Assembly: GCF_011067745.1 (NCBI RefSeq)
Contig: NZ_JAAMPJ010000004.1
Coordinates: 434,001-498,000 of the forward strand
Origin: Lentzea alba
GTDB taxonomy: Bacteria > Actinomycetota > Actinomycetes > Mycobacteriales > Pseudonocardiaceae
Length of the DNA stretch: 64,000 nt
Direction: 5' to 3'
This document shows positions 21,549 through 29,412 of this stretch, one piece after another (within the stretch, counting starts at the first letter, position 1; every line of letters starts with the position of its first letter). The position numbers and the translations under genes were made by a program. Below the pieces are notes generated by a model, which was not told the DNA's origin, searched no databases, and worked only from the letters and a program-made list of their open reading frames with translations.

Positions 21549-21962
21549 TCAGTGGAACATGAGAATGATTCCGAAGGCGGCCAGCATCAGCAGTTTCGCG
21601 CATTCGAGCGCGATGTAGGACAGATGTGCGCGGGACCGGGGAGGTGTCCCTCCGTCGATGATGATCCGGGCCCTCGCCTCCAGCCGCGGCCGCACCACGA
21701 ACACCTGGACGAGCAGCGTGACCGCGAGGGCCACCAGCAGCACGGTCGCGGCGACCGGCCGTGGGGCGAACGCGAACGTCGCCGCGGTCGCCGCCGCGAG
21801 CACGGCCTCGGCTCGGTTCAGCGCGCGGAACACGATCAGCCCGATGCCGAGCCCCAGCGGCAGGGTGATGCCGGGAGCGCGGAACTTGAGCGGCGCCTCG
21901 ATCGAGATCGCGACGACCATGCCGAGCCAGATGTACGCCGTTGCGAGCGGTAAGAGTGTCAT
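21549..21962 (-). CDS. Four-helix membrane protein (DUF4149/TMEM205-like, tentative)
   Basis: 137 aa with four hydrophobic segments: residues 3-21, 34-52, 57-86 and 118-136. The first loop has EAPLKFRAPG, recalling the APLKF(R) motif of small DUF4149-type proteins, and FVVRPRLEARARIIIDGGTP follows the third segment. The proposed ATG overlaps an in-frame ATG of the opposite ABC gene, but that gene more likely starts at 21982. Function unknown. Confidence 0.65.
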   Translation of the reverse strand: MTLLPLATAYIWLGMVVAISIEAPLKFRAPGITLPLGLGIGLIVFRALNRAEAVLAAATAATFAFAPRPVAATVLLVALAVTLLVQVFVVRPRLEARARIIIDGGTPPRSRAHLSYIALECAKLLMLAAFGIILMFH

Positions 21963-21969
21963 GAGTGGT

Positions 21970-21975
21970 TATCTT
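21970..21975 (+). promoter_or_regulatory. Putative -10 element, leaderless start at 21982
   Basis: TATCTT is followed by six bases and GTG 21982. This favours that start over ATG 21961. Confidence 0.4.
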
Positions 21976-21981
21976 GGCGGG

Positions 21982-22692
21982 GTGCTTCTCGATCAGGTCT
22001 CCAAGCGGTACGGGCACGGACCCTGGGTGCTGCGCGACCTCACCCTGGAAGTCTCCGGCCTGGTCGTGCTGACCGGCGCGAACGGCACCGGCAAGTCGAC
22101 GCTGCTCAAGATCGCCGCCGGGGTGCTGAAGCCGTCGACCGGACGCGTGGTGCGGCCCGCGTCGGTCGGTTACGTGCCGGAGCGTTTTCCGTCTGACGTC
22201 AAGATGTCCGCGTCGTCGTACCTGGCGCACATGGGGCGCGTCCGCGGGGCCGCGGCGAACGACGTCCTGGAACGGCTGGGGTTCGTCGGGTCGTTGACGG
22301 CGCCGATGTCGGAGCTGTCCAAGGGCAACGCGCAGAAGGTCGCGCTGGCACAGGCGTTCCTGGCTGCCGACGTGCTGGTGCTCGACGAGCCGTGGACCGG
22401 CCTCGACCCGGCGGCCGCCACTGAACTGGTGTCGCTGCTGGAAGATCGGACGGCGCTGGTGTCCGATCACGAGGGCCATCTCGCGTCGGCCACCAGGGTC
22501 GACCTCGCCGGCGGGCACGTGACGATCGAGCTCAGCCGCGTGGTGGGGCTCGACGCGTTGGAAGCGCTGGAGGGTGTGCGGTCGGTGTTGTCGCGAGGGT
22601 CGTCGGCGCGGGTGGTGGTGGCGCCGGACCGGAGTGATCAGGTGCTGGCCGAGGCGTTGCGGCTCGGCTGTTCGGTGCGGAGCGTGCGGTGA
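21982..22692 (+). CDS. ABC transporter ATP-binding protein
   Basis: 236 aa. Walker A is LTGANGTGKSTLLKIAAGVLKP, the ABC signature is degenerate (ELSKGNAQKVALAQA, with LSKGN for LSGGQ), and Walker B is VLVLDEPWTGLD. The Q-loop region has GYVPERFPSD, as in small exporters such as CcmA/DrrA-like types. GTG 21982 is preferred: TATCTT lies six bases upstream, and the protein then begins VLLDQVSKRYG. ATG 21961 would collide with the opposite gene's start. The stop overlaps the GTG of the next gene. Confidence 0.88.
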   Translation: MLLDQVSKRYGHGPWVLRDLTLEVSGLVVLTGANGTGKSTLLKIAAGVLKPSTGRVVRPASVGYVPERFPSDVKMSASSYLAHMGRVRGAAANDVLERLGFVGSLTAPMSELSKGNAQKVALAQAFLAADVLVLDEPWTGLDPAAATELVSLLEDRTALVSDHEGHLASATRVDLAGGHVTIELSRVVGLDALEALEGVRSVLSRGSSARVVVAPDRSDQVLAEALRLGCSVRSVR

Positions 22693-23321
22693 TCTCCCTG
22701 GTGCGGTACCTCGCGGCCGACGTCCTGCGAGGACAGCGGTATCTGGCGCCCCTGCTGGTGTTCCTCGGCGTGCTGGGGATGTTGTTCGCGAGCGACGCCG
22801 GGCAGCCGCTGGAGGCCTACTCGGGTTCGGCGGCGTTGCTCTACCCGATCGCGGCGTGGATGGCCGTGGTGGTGGCGACGTCCGAGGACGTGGTGCGGCG
22901 CGAGATCACGGTGGTGTCGGCCGGCGGGTGGTCGCGGGTGCTCACGGCTGCGGCTCTCGTCGCGGTGTTGTTCGCGTTCGCGATGGCGTTGCTCGCCGCG
23001 GTGTGGCCGGTGGTGACGAACCCCCACCCGTACACGGCCGGTCAGTTTTTTGTCGGACTCGGCGCGCATACTGTGTGTGCGTTGCTGGGCGTCGGAGTGG
23101 GATTGATGTTCGCGCGGCCGGTGTTCGACTCGATCGGACGGACCGTGCTCGCGGTGTTCGGTGTGGTCGTGCTGACGTATCCGCTGGGGCGGGCGACTCC
23201 GCTCGGGTGGGTGCTGGACGCGTTGGGGCACAACCGGAGTTCGCTGTCCGTGCTGTGGGCCGGGGTCGTCGGGGTCGCGTTGGTGTCGGCCGCCGTCGTC
23301 GTGGGTGCGCGGCGGGCCTGA
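22689..23321 (+). CDS. ABC transporter membrane subunit
   Basis: 210 aa with about six hydrophobic helices from residue 15 to the C-terminus. No ABC-2 consensus is strong, but its position between an ATPase and a regulator, with overlapping codons on both sides (GTGA at 22689, TGATG at 23319), makes it the cognate permease. The region YLAPLLVFLGVLGMLFASDAG and the charged loop SEDVVRREITVVSAGGWSR are typical of simple two-gene exporters. The cargo is unknown. Confidence 0.8.
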   Translation: MISLVRYLAADVLRGQRYLAPLLVFLGVLGMLFASDAGQPLEAYSGSAALLYPIAAWMAVVVATSEDVVRREITVVSAGGWSRVLTAAALVAVLFAFAMALLAAVWPVVTNPHPYTAGQFFVGLGAHTVCALLGVGVGLMFARPVFDSIGRTVLAVFGVVVLTYPLGRATPLGWVLDALGHNRSSLSVLWAGVVGVALVSAAVVVGARRA

Positions 23322-26107
23322 TGCGGGTCAACGTGCTCGGGCCGCTTCAGGTCCTGGTCGAGGGCGTGCCCGTCGAGGTGCGCGGGAAGAGGCTGCGCTG
23401 GTTGCTGATCCGGCTGGCGATGGAGCCGGGCCGGGTCGTCGCCGCCGACCGGTTGATCGCGGACCTGTGGGCGGACGAGCCACCGGTCGACGGTCCTGCC
23501 TCGTTGCAGTCGCTGGTGTCGCGGTTGCGGCGGACGCTCGGTGCCTCGGTGGTGTCGTCGCACGCGCTGGGGTATCGGCTGGAGGCGTCGACCGACGTCG
23601 AGGAGTTCTCGCGGACCCGGGACGCGTCGTTGTGGCGCGGGCCGGCGTTCGAGGAGGCGCCGTTCGCGGTGGACGAGGCCGTGCGGCTGGCGTTGCTGCG
23701 CGACGACCTGGCCGGGCTGGAGACGTTGGCGGCCGCGCATCCGTTGCGGGAGGACGTGCAGGCCCGGTTGATGCTGGCGCTGCACGCGGCCGGGCGACGG
23801 TCGGACGCGCTGGAGGTCTTCGGACGGGTTCGGTCGGCGCTGGCCGACGAGCTCGGGGTGGATCCCGGTGCGGTGCTGGCGGCTGCCCACGCGACCGTGC
23901 TGCAGGAGCGTGCGGTCCGGGGGAACCTGCCGGCGTCGGTGGGCTCGTTCGTCGGGCGGGACGAGGACCTGGCGCGGTTGTCGTCGTTGTTGCGGGACAA
24001 CCGGTTGGTGACGTTGACCGGCTTCGGCGGGGTGGGCAAGACGCGGCTGGCGCTGACGTACGCGGCCTCGGTCGCGCAGGCCTGGTTCGTCGAGCTGGAC
24101 TCCGCCGCTGAACCGTTGGCTGCTTTGGACGCGGCGCTGGGACCGAATCCGTTGGCCACGCCGGTGTTCTCGCGGCTCGGGTCGTCGTTGGTGGTGCTGG
24201 ACAACTGCGAGCACGTGGTCACGGCCGCGGCTTCCTTGTGCGAGCGGTTGCTGGCTTCGGCGCCTGCCGCTTCGGTGCTGGCGACCTCGCGGGAGCCGTT
24301 GGGGATTCCCGGCGAGGTCGTGGTTCCGGTGGCGCCGCTGGACCTGGATCACGCGGTCCGGTTGTTCTCCGCTCGGGTCGGCACGGCCTTCGACGGTGAG
24401 GTGGTGCGGCGGGTTTGTGCCGCGCTGGACGGGATTCCGCTGGCGGTGGAGCTGGCAGCGGCGCGAGCCCGGTCGTTGTCGGCGGCGCAGCTGGAGTCGC
24501 GGGTGGACAGCCGGTTGCGGTTGCTGGACCGAGGTGCGCGGACAGGGCCGGTGCGGCATCGGACGTTGCGGGCGGTGATCGACTGGAGCTGGGAGCTGCT
24601 GGACGACGCCGAGCGGACGTTGCTGGCGCGGCTGGGGGTTTTTGCCGGCGGGACAACGGCTGCGGCGGTGCACGCGGTGTGCGGGGCAGGCTCGCGCAGG
24701 GGTACCCCCGTGCTGGGAACCCCTGCGTTTCAACGTACTCAGGACCCCCGACAAGATCAGGATCTCTGGGACACCGAGGACCTGTTGTCGGCGCTCGTCG
24801 AGAAGTCGCTGGTCGTGCGTGCGGGTGAGCGGTACCGGTTGTTGGAGACCGTGCGCGAGTACGCGTTGGAGCAGGGGCAGGTCGATCCCGCCGGCCATGC
24901 CGCCTACTACGTGGCGTTGGCCGAGCAGCACGAACCGTTGCTGCGCGGGCCGGAACAGCTCGAAGCGCTCAAGGTCTTCGACGCGGAACGGGCCAACTTC
25001 GACGCCGCGCAGGCGTGGGCCGTGCGGCACGACCACGAGCTCGCGCGGCGGATGATGGCTGCCCGCACGTGGCACTGGCTGGTGATGACCAAGCGGTTCG
25101 AGGAGATCAGGCGGTGGGCGCCGCTCACGCCGGACGACCCGCTGTCGCAGGTGCTGGTCGCGCTCGGCACGCCGCGGGCGCTGGCCGCGGCGGAACGGCT
25201 GTGGCAGGAGGACGTGCCGACGGCGTTGTGCGCGTTGATGCTGACCAGCGGGCAGGTGTGGGGTGAGGCCGAGCTGGGTGAGCGGCTCACACGGCTCGCG
25301 GATCGGCTCGAACGGTCCGAGGACGAGTGGATGCGGGCGTTCTCCGCGCTCATCCGGGGCGTGGTGGCGGGCGAGTTCAGCGAAGGGGCGGCGCCGCGAG
25401 CGGAGGCCGCCTATCGGCAGGCGCTGGAGGGGTTCCGGGCCGTCGGCGATCGGTGGGCCGTGGTGTTCGGGCTGTCGTGCCTGGTCATGGTGTTGATCAA
25501 CCGGGGTGCGTTCGCCGAGGGCTTCCAGGCGGTGTCCGAGGCCAGGCAGGTGGCCGCGGAACTGGGCGAGCCGGAGAGCGTGCTGGTGCCGATGTCGGTG
25601 CTGATGCAGACCGCGCGCATCAAGGTCAGGATGGGCGACCTCGCCGGGGCCAGGGCCGATCTGGAACTGGTGCCGGCGCCGCAGCTCGACCTGGACCAGG
25701 CGCGGATCGCGCAGGCCTACGGTGAGATCGCGTACTTCGAGGGCGACTTCGAGAAAGCCGTGCAGCTCTACCAGCAGGCGCTCACCACCACGCGGGACTC
25801 GCCCGCGAGCCAGTTCCGGGCGACCGTCCACGCCGGACTCGGACTCGCGCTGACCCGGCTCGGACGTCTCCACCAGGCGGGGGAGGAACACGAGAAGGCG
25901 CTCGACACCGTCCGGACGAGCGCGGACGGACCGGCCCGCGCGATGGTGCTGGAGTGGTACGCGGACTGGCTGCTCGCCCAGGGCGACCCGGACGGTGCCG
26001 GGAACGCCCTGGACGAGGCGGAGAGGCTACGCGGCGGCCCCAGCCGCGACCCGATGGTGGTGCAGCTGCGTGACCGGATTCGCGCCGAAGTAGGCGTCGA
26101 TCGCTGA
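23321..26107 (+). CDS. BTAD / NB-ARC / TPR transcriptional regulator (SARP-like large type)
   Basis: 928 aa. An OmpR-like winged helix (about 1-90: VNVLGPLQVLVEG, SLQSLVSRLRRTLG) and a bacterial transcriptional activation domain (to about 205, HPLREDVQARLMLALHAAGR) precede an NB-ARC ATPase (FVGRDEDLARL, P-loop GFGGVGKT near 234-241, VVLDNCEHV, GIPLAVELAAARA). TPR-like repeats fill the last 400 residues. It is coupled to the ABC genes by TGATG, so it may control that transporter. A stretch of about 28 residues near 457-485 (GSRRGTPVLGTPAFQRTQDP...) looks inserted and covers a DNA hairpin. The 3' end overlaps the converging monooxygenase gene by 81 bases. Confidence 0.92.
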   Translation: MRVNVLGPLQVLVEGVPVEVRGKRLRWLLIRLAMEPGRVVAADRLIADLWADEPPVDGPASLQSLVSRLRRTLGASVVSSHALGYRLEASTDVEEFSRTRDASLWRGPAFEEAPFAVDEAVRLALLRDDLAGLETLAAAHPLREDVQARLMLALHAAGRRSDALEVFGRVRSALADELGVDPGAVLAAAHATVLQERAVRGNLPASVGSFVGRDEDLARLSSLLRDNRLVTLTGFGGVGKTRLALTYAASVAQAWFVELDSAAEPLAALDAALGPNPLATPVFSRLGSSLVVLDNCEHVVTAAASLCERLLASAPAASVLATSREPLGIPGEVVVPVAPLDLDHAVRLFSARVGTAFDGEVVRRVCAALDGIPLAVELAAARARSLSAAQLESRVDSRLRLLDRGARTGPVRHRTLRAVIDWSWELLDDAERTLLARLGVFAGGTTAAAVHAVCGAGSRRGTPVLGTPAFQRTQDPRQDQDLWDTEDLLSALVEKSLVVRAGERYRLLETVREYALEQGQVDPAGHAAYYVALAEQHEPLLRGPEQLEALKVFDAERANFDAAQAWAVRHDHELARRMMAARTWHWLVMTKRFEEIRRWAPLTPDDPLSQVLVALGTPRALAAAERLWQEDVPTALCALMLTSGQVWGEAELGERLTRLADRLERSEDEWMRAFSALIRGVVAGEFSEGAAPRAEAAYRQALEGFRAVGDRWAVVFGLSCLVMVLINRGAFAEGFQAVSEARQVAAELGEPESVLVPMSVLMQTARIKVRMGDLAGARADLELVPAPQLDLDQARIAQAYGEIAYFEGDFEKAVQLYQQALTTTRDSPASQFRATVHAGLGLALTRLGRLHQAGEEHEKALDTVRTSADGPARAMVLEWYADWLLAQGDPDGAGNALDEAERLRGGPSRDPMVVQLRDRIRAEVGVDR
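24695..24727. repeat. Hairpin element inside the BTAD/NB-ARC coding region
   Basis: CGCAGGGGT (24695-24703) pairs perfectly with ACCCCTGCG (24719-24727); inside, CCC and GGG can pair again. Codons from about 24690 to 24775 use more A/T in third position than their neighbours, and the residues fall in a region where related proteins usually have a short loop (from memory). This suggests an in-frame insertion. Confidence 0.5.
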
Positions 26108-27331
26108 CCGGCCGATCGCGGCGACGTACCCGTCCGGGCGGACCAGCACCGGGCCGTCGGGGAGGTCCAGCGTCACGAAGCCGGGGCCCCGCAACAGATC
26201 GAAGATCCGGCCCTGGTCGGTGATCCCGTCGGGCATGCGGTCACCCGCCCGCAGGCCGGGCCCGTCCTCGGTCCGGTACGACAACGAGAGTTGCAGCGTC
26301 TCGTCGCCGCGGCGCTCGAAGGGGTTGCCGGACATCATGATCGCGGTCGTCATCCCGAGCAACCACTGGGCGACGGGCTTGCGTTCGGCCTCGTAGCTGT
26401 CGAGCAGCGTTTCCATCGCGAGCTTCCAGCCCAGGTTGTAGGCGTCCTGGATGCCCGTGTTCATGCCCTGCGCGCCGGCGGGAGAGTGCACGTGCGCGGC
26501 GTCACCGGCAAGGAACACGCGGCCGACCCTGAACCGGTCCACCATGCGGATGTTGGTGCGGTACAACGACATCCACGTCGCGTCGTGCACGACCACGTCG
26601 TCCAGGCCGGTGCGTTCGCGGACGATCTGCCGGTACAGCTCCAGCGACGGCTCGCCGACGCCGCTGGCCTGGAACTGGAAGAGTTCGGTGCCGGGCAACG
26701 GGCACAGGGCGAGCCACTGGTCGGCGCGGCCTCCCCAGCTGTGCCAGTGATCGCGGTCCAGCCCGGAGACCCGGACGTCGCCGACGAGCATCCGCTGGTC
26801 CTCGTGGGTCTCGCCGACGAACTGCACGCCGAGACGCTTGCGCACGAACGACTTCCCGCCGTCGCAGCCGACCAGGTACTTCGCTCGCACGGTCTGCGAA
26901 CCGATGACCGCGGTGACTCCGTCGTCGTCCTGGAAGAACGACGTCAGCGGCGTGCCGTACTCGACCGTGCCGGCGGGCAGCGCGTCCCGCAGGATCTGCT
27001 CGACCCGGAACTGGGGGATGAGCATGGTGCTCGCGTACGGGCGTTCGACCGTGGGGTGACGGCCCTCGTGCACGTCCCACTCGCGCAGCACCTCGCGGCC
27101 GTCGTAGGCGCGCATGGTCAGGTGGAACCGGCCGGCGGCCAGCACGTTCTCGATGACGCCCAGGTCGTGGAAGACCTCCATGCTGCGCGGCTGCAGGCCC
27201 TTGCCGCGCGAGCCGGCGAACGGCGCGGGCGAGGCGTCGACGATGCGGAACCCGACGCCGCGGCGGGCGAGGTCGAGGGCCAGGGTGAGGCCGGTCGGGC
27301 CGGCGCCGATGATCAGAACCTGAGTGTCCAT
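26027..27331 (-). CDS. FAD-dependent aromatic hydroxylase (PheA/TfdB type)
   Basis: 434 aa. The FAD-binding start VLIIGAGPTGLTLALDLARRG (GxGxxG), the central GCDGGKSFVRKRLG and the second FAD motif VFLAGDAAHVHSPAGAQGMNTGIQDA are all present. This is the class A flavin monooxygenase fold. Members hydroxylate phenols, polyketides or antibiotics (rifampicin-type enzymes belong here). The C-terminal thioredoxin-like domain appears shortened: the protein ends soon after DLPDGPVLVRPDGYVAAIG. It stands alone, so the substrate is not indicated. Confidence 0.9.
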   Translation of the reverse strand: MDTQVLIIGAGPTGLTLALDLARRGVGFRIVDASPAPFAGSRGKGLQPRSMEVFHDLGVIENVLAAGRFHLTMRAYDGREVLREWDVHEGRHPTVERPYASTMLIPQFRVEQILRDALPAGTVEYGTPLTSFFQDDDGVTAVIGSQTVRAKYLVGCDGGKSFVRKRLGVQFVGETHEDQRMLVGDVRVSGLDRDHWHSWGGRADQWLALCPLPGTELFQFQASGVGEPSLELYRQIVRERTGLDDVVVHDATWMSLYRTNIRMVDRFRVGRVFLAGDAAHVHSPAGAQGMNTGIQDAYNLGWKLAMETLLDSYEAERKPVAQWLLGMTTAIMMSGNPFERRGDETLQLSLSYRTEDGPGLRAGDRMPDGITDQGRIFDLLRGPGFVTLDLPDGPVLVRPDGYVAAIGRSAIDAYFGANPVTQLHHHRVAAGAAA

Positions 27332-27359
27332 GACCGAAGCGTCGGCCCGTGGACTGCCA

Positions 27360-27397
27360 AGGCCCTGTCACCGCGCTGTTGCGCCGTGACAGGGCCT
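27360..27397. terminator. Hairpin terminator after the membrane-protein operon
   Basis: AGGCCCTGTCAC (27360-27371) pairs perfectly with GTGACAGGGCCT (27386-27397). The 14-base loop can add a GCGC/GCGC stem. It lies just past the end of the 27414-28937 gene, read leftward. Confidence 0.75.
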
Positions 27398-27413
27398 GGT
27401 GAGCAGCGAGAAC

Positions 27414-28937
27414 TTACTTCTTGAGCAGCTCGATCAGCGCGTCGACGTCCTTCGGCTCGAAGCCGCGGAACACCGTCAGCGCCAGCTCGTAGTACGAGCG
27501 GATCGGGCTCACGTACCACTTGCCGTCGACCTCGGTCGCGACCACGCCGACACCGGTCTTCATGACCGACGCCGCCACCCGGCCGATGACCTCGACCGCC
27601 GCGGCGGGGATCTTGCCGCCACCCTGCTGCTGCATCAGCTGCGTGATCTCGTCCGCGCACAGCTTCTGCGGGCCCTGGCCGGGCACGTCGGCCGCGTAGC
27701 AGTCACCGTCGCGCGTGATCGTGACGGTCTCGCCCTCCGCGGTGACCGACAGCTTCTTGACCGTGACCTGCTTGCCGCCGGTGACGTCCTTGACGTCGGT
27801 CTCCAGCGCGTTGAGCTTGGCGCCGGTCGGCTTCTGCTTACCGGCCTGCTCCAGCAACAGCGGGCCGAGGTCCTGCAGCACACCGGCCTCGTCCGGCGGC
27901 AGCAGCGTGATGACCTTCTTCAGGTCGCTGTCCAGCGCGGCGTTGACGAGGTTCTTCGCCGCGTCCTCCGGCGAGCTCGCGCCCTCCGGTGCGAAGCCCT
28001 GCTGCGGCCACTTGAGCTTCTCGTCCTCCAGGACCGCGTTGGCGATCGTGTAGAAGGCGCTCGGGTACCACTTGTCGCCGACCTTGATCGACGCGATGCC
28101 GATCGGGGTGCCGCGCTTCTGGACCTCGGCGGTGATGTCGATCGTCTCGGTCTTCGACGTGGTCAGGCTGACCTTGTCGCCGATCGCGTCGACGAGCTTG
28201 TCGGTGAGCGGGATCTTCGAGACGTCCGAGGTGATCGTGATCTTGCCCTCGACCAGCTTGTTGATGGTGAGGTGGTCGTTGATCTTCTCGGCCTTGGCCT
28301 CGTCGAACTTGATGTTCTCGCTCTTGAACTCGACGCCCGACATCTTGTTCGGGTCGGCGTCGGGCTTCAGGATCTCGAGACGCTTCATCTCCTTCGTCAT
28401 CGAGTCCAGGTAGTCCTTCGACAACGCGGCCTCGGCGGGCGCCAGCGACGCCATGATGCCGACGACGTCACCGCTGCCGAGCTGCTCGATGAGGTTCTTC
28501 GCCGCGACGGCCGGGGTGTCCTGGCCCGCGTTCGCCGCCGGGTCGGACTTCTTCAGCGCGAAGAACGTGACACCGCCGCCGATGAGCAGCAGCACGGCGA
28601 CCACGGCCGTGATGACCAGGCCGGTGCGCTTCTTCTTCGGCGGCTCCCCGCCCATCGGGGCGTAGCCGAACGGCTGCTGCTCGAAGCCCTGCTGCGGAAA
28701 ACCCTGGGGCCCGGTCTGCGGGAAACCCTGCTGCGGGAAACCCTGCGGTCCGGTCTGCGGGTACGCGCCCGGCTGCTGCTGCGGAAAGCCCTGAGGGCCG
28801 GTCTGCGGGTAGCCACCCTGCTGCGGCTGTTGCTGGTAACCGCCCTGCTGCGGGTAGCCGCCCTGCTGGGGCTGCTGCTGCCCGTACGGGTTGTTCTGCG
28901 GCTGCCACTGGCCGCCGCCACCACCTGGGTAGCTCAC
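27414..28937 (-). CDS. Membrane-anchored protein with Pro/Gln/Gly-rich N-terminal tail
   Basis: 507 aa. The first about 95 residues are low complexity, built from units such as QQGGYPQTGPQGFPQQ, and end in PPKKKRTG. One transmembrane helix follows (LVITAVVAVLLLIGGGVTFFAL), then about 380 residues outside the cell. Two related outer segments each start with an alanine-rich pattern (AVAAKNLIEQL and PEDAAKNLVNAAL) and continue with GDKWYPS or DGKWYVSP, suggesting a duplicated domain. The tail resembles those of actinomycete envelope proteins. GTG 28937 overlaps the upstream stop. Function unknown. Confidence 0.8.
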   Translation of the reverse strand: MSYPGGGGGQWQPQNNPYGQQQPQQGGYPQQGGYQQQPQQGGYPQTGPQGFPQQQPGAYPQTGPQGFPQQGFPQTGPQGFPQQGFEQQPFGYAPMGGEPPKKKRTGLVITAVVAVLLLIGGGVTFFALKKSDPAANAGQDTPAVAAKNLIEQLGSGDVVGIMASLAPAEAALSKDYLDSMTKEMKRLEILKPDADPNKMSGVEFKSENIKFDEAKAEKINDHLTINKLVEGKITITSDVSKIPLTDKLVDAIGDKVSLTTSKTETIDITAEVQKRGTPIGIASIKVGDKWYPSAFYTIANAVLEDEKLKWPQQGFAPEGASSPEDAAKNLVNAALDSDLKKVITLLPPDEAGVLQDLGPLLLEQAGKQKPTGAKLNALETDVKDVTGGKQVTVKKLSVTAEGETVTITRDGDCYAADVPGQGPQKLCADEITQLMQQQGGGKIPAAAVEVIGRVAASVMKTGVGVVATEVDGKWYVSPIRSYYELALTVFRGFEPKDVDALIELLKK

Positions 28938-29395
28938 GGATTCCCTCCCGTTATCACTGCGCTGCGCCTGTTGGAGGTGAGCACCGTGATCGCCCCCACG
29001 ATCGTCAGTACGGCACCGGCAAGGGTGACCACCGGTCCGGCGATGCTGATTCCGACCAATGCACCCTTGCTATCCCCTTGGACTGTGGCTAGTAGGGCCA
29101 CGGTTCCACTGATCGTGCCAAAGAGAAGGCCGACGCACGCGGCAAACCGTCGAAATCGGACCACGTACAGGGCCACCACGACCATCGCGAGGGGCGTGAG
29201 ACCCACCCAGATCGACGTGACGACGCTGCCCGCCACCCCGTCCAACCCGGCCAGATCACGCAGCGAGAGCACTTCGTAACTGTCCCTCGTGGTCGATCCG
29301 GATTTGAGCCAGGGAAGGAAAGTCCCGACGATCGAAGTGACGAGGCCCACTGCCATGATCCCGGCCGCGATGGCGGCTCCCACTGCGCTGCGCAC
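28934..29395 (-). CDS. Four-helix membrane protein
   Basis: 153 aa from GTG 29395 (VRSAVGAAIAAGIMAVGLVTS). Helices lie at about residues 4-27, 53-76, 82-100 and 112-136, with an outside loop STTRDSYEVLSLRDLAG. CACACT six bases before the GTG fits a leaderless start. It overlaps the start of the Pro/Gln-rich protein gene, so the two are made together. Only 17 bases separate it from the divergent sirtuin gene. No family recognised. Confidence 0.7.
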   Translation of the reverse strand: MRSAVGAAIAAGIMAVGLVTSIVGTFLPWLKSGSTTRDSYEVLSLRDLAGLDGVAGSVVTSIWVGLTPLAMVVVALYVVRFRRFAACVGLLFGTISGTVALLATVQGDSKGALVGISIAGPVVTLAGAVLTIVGAITVLTSNRRSAVITGGNP

Positions 29396-29400
29396 CCGAC

Positions 29401-29406
29401 TAGTGT
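29401..29406 (+). promoter_or_regulatory. Putative -10 element, leaderless start at 29413
   Basis: TAGTGT is followed by GAACCG and ATG 29413. Confidence 0.45.
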
Positions 29407-29412
29407 GAACCG

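Noticed and set aside
21961..21963. ATG 21961 as start of the ABC ATPase
   Set aside because: It would overlap the start codon of the divergent membrane-protein gene; GTG 21982 has a TATCTT at leaderless spacing and gives the usual N-terminus.
23042..25891. A 949-codon open frame antisense to the BTAD/NB-ARC gene
   Set aside because: Arg/Pro/Gln-rich translation with no motif; the sense frame has clear domains.
26027..26107. Frameshift or mis-annotation at the 81-base convergent overlap
   Set aside because: Both frames stay open to their own stops and each C-terminus is plausible. It is kept as a true overlap, although the monooxygenase C-terminal domain is short.
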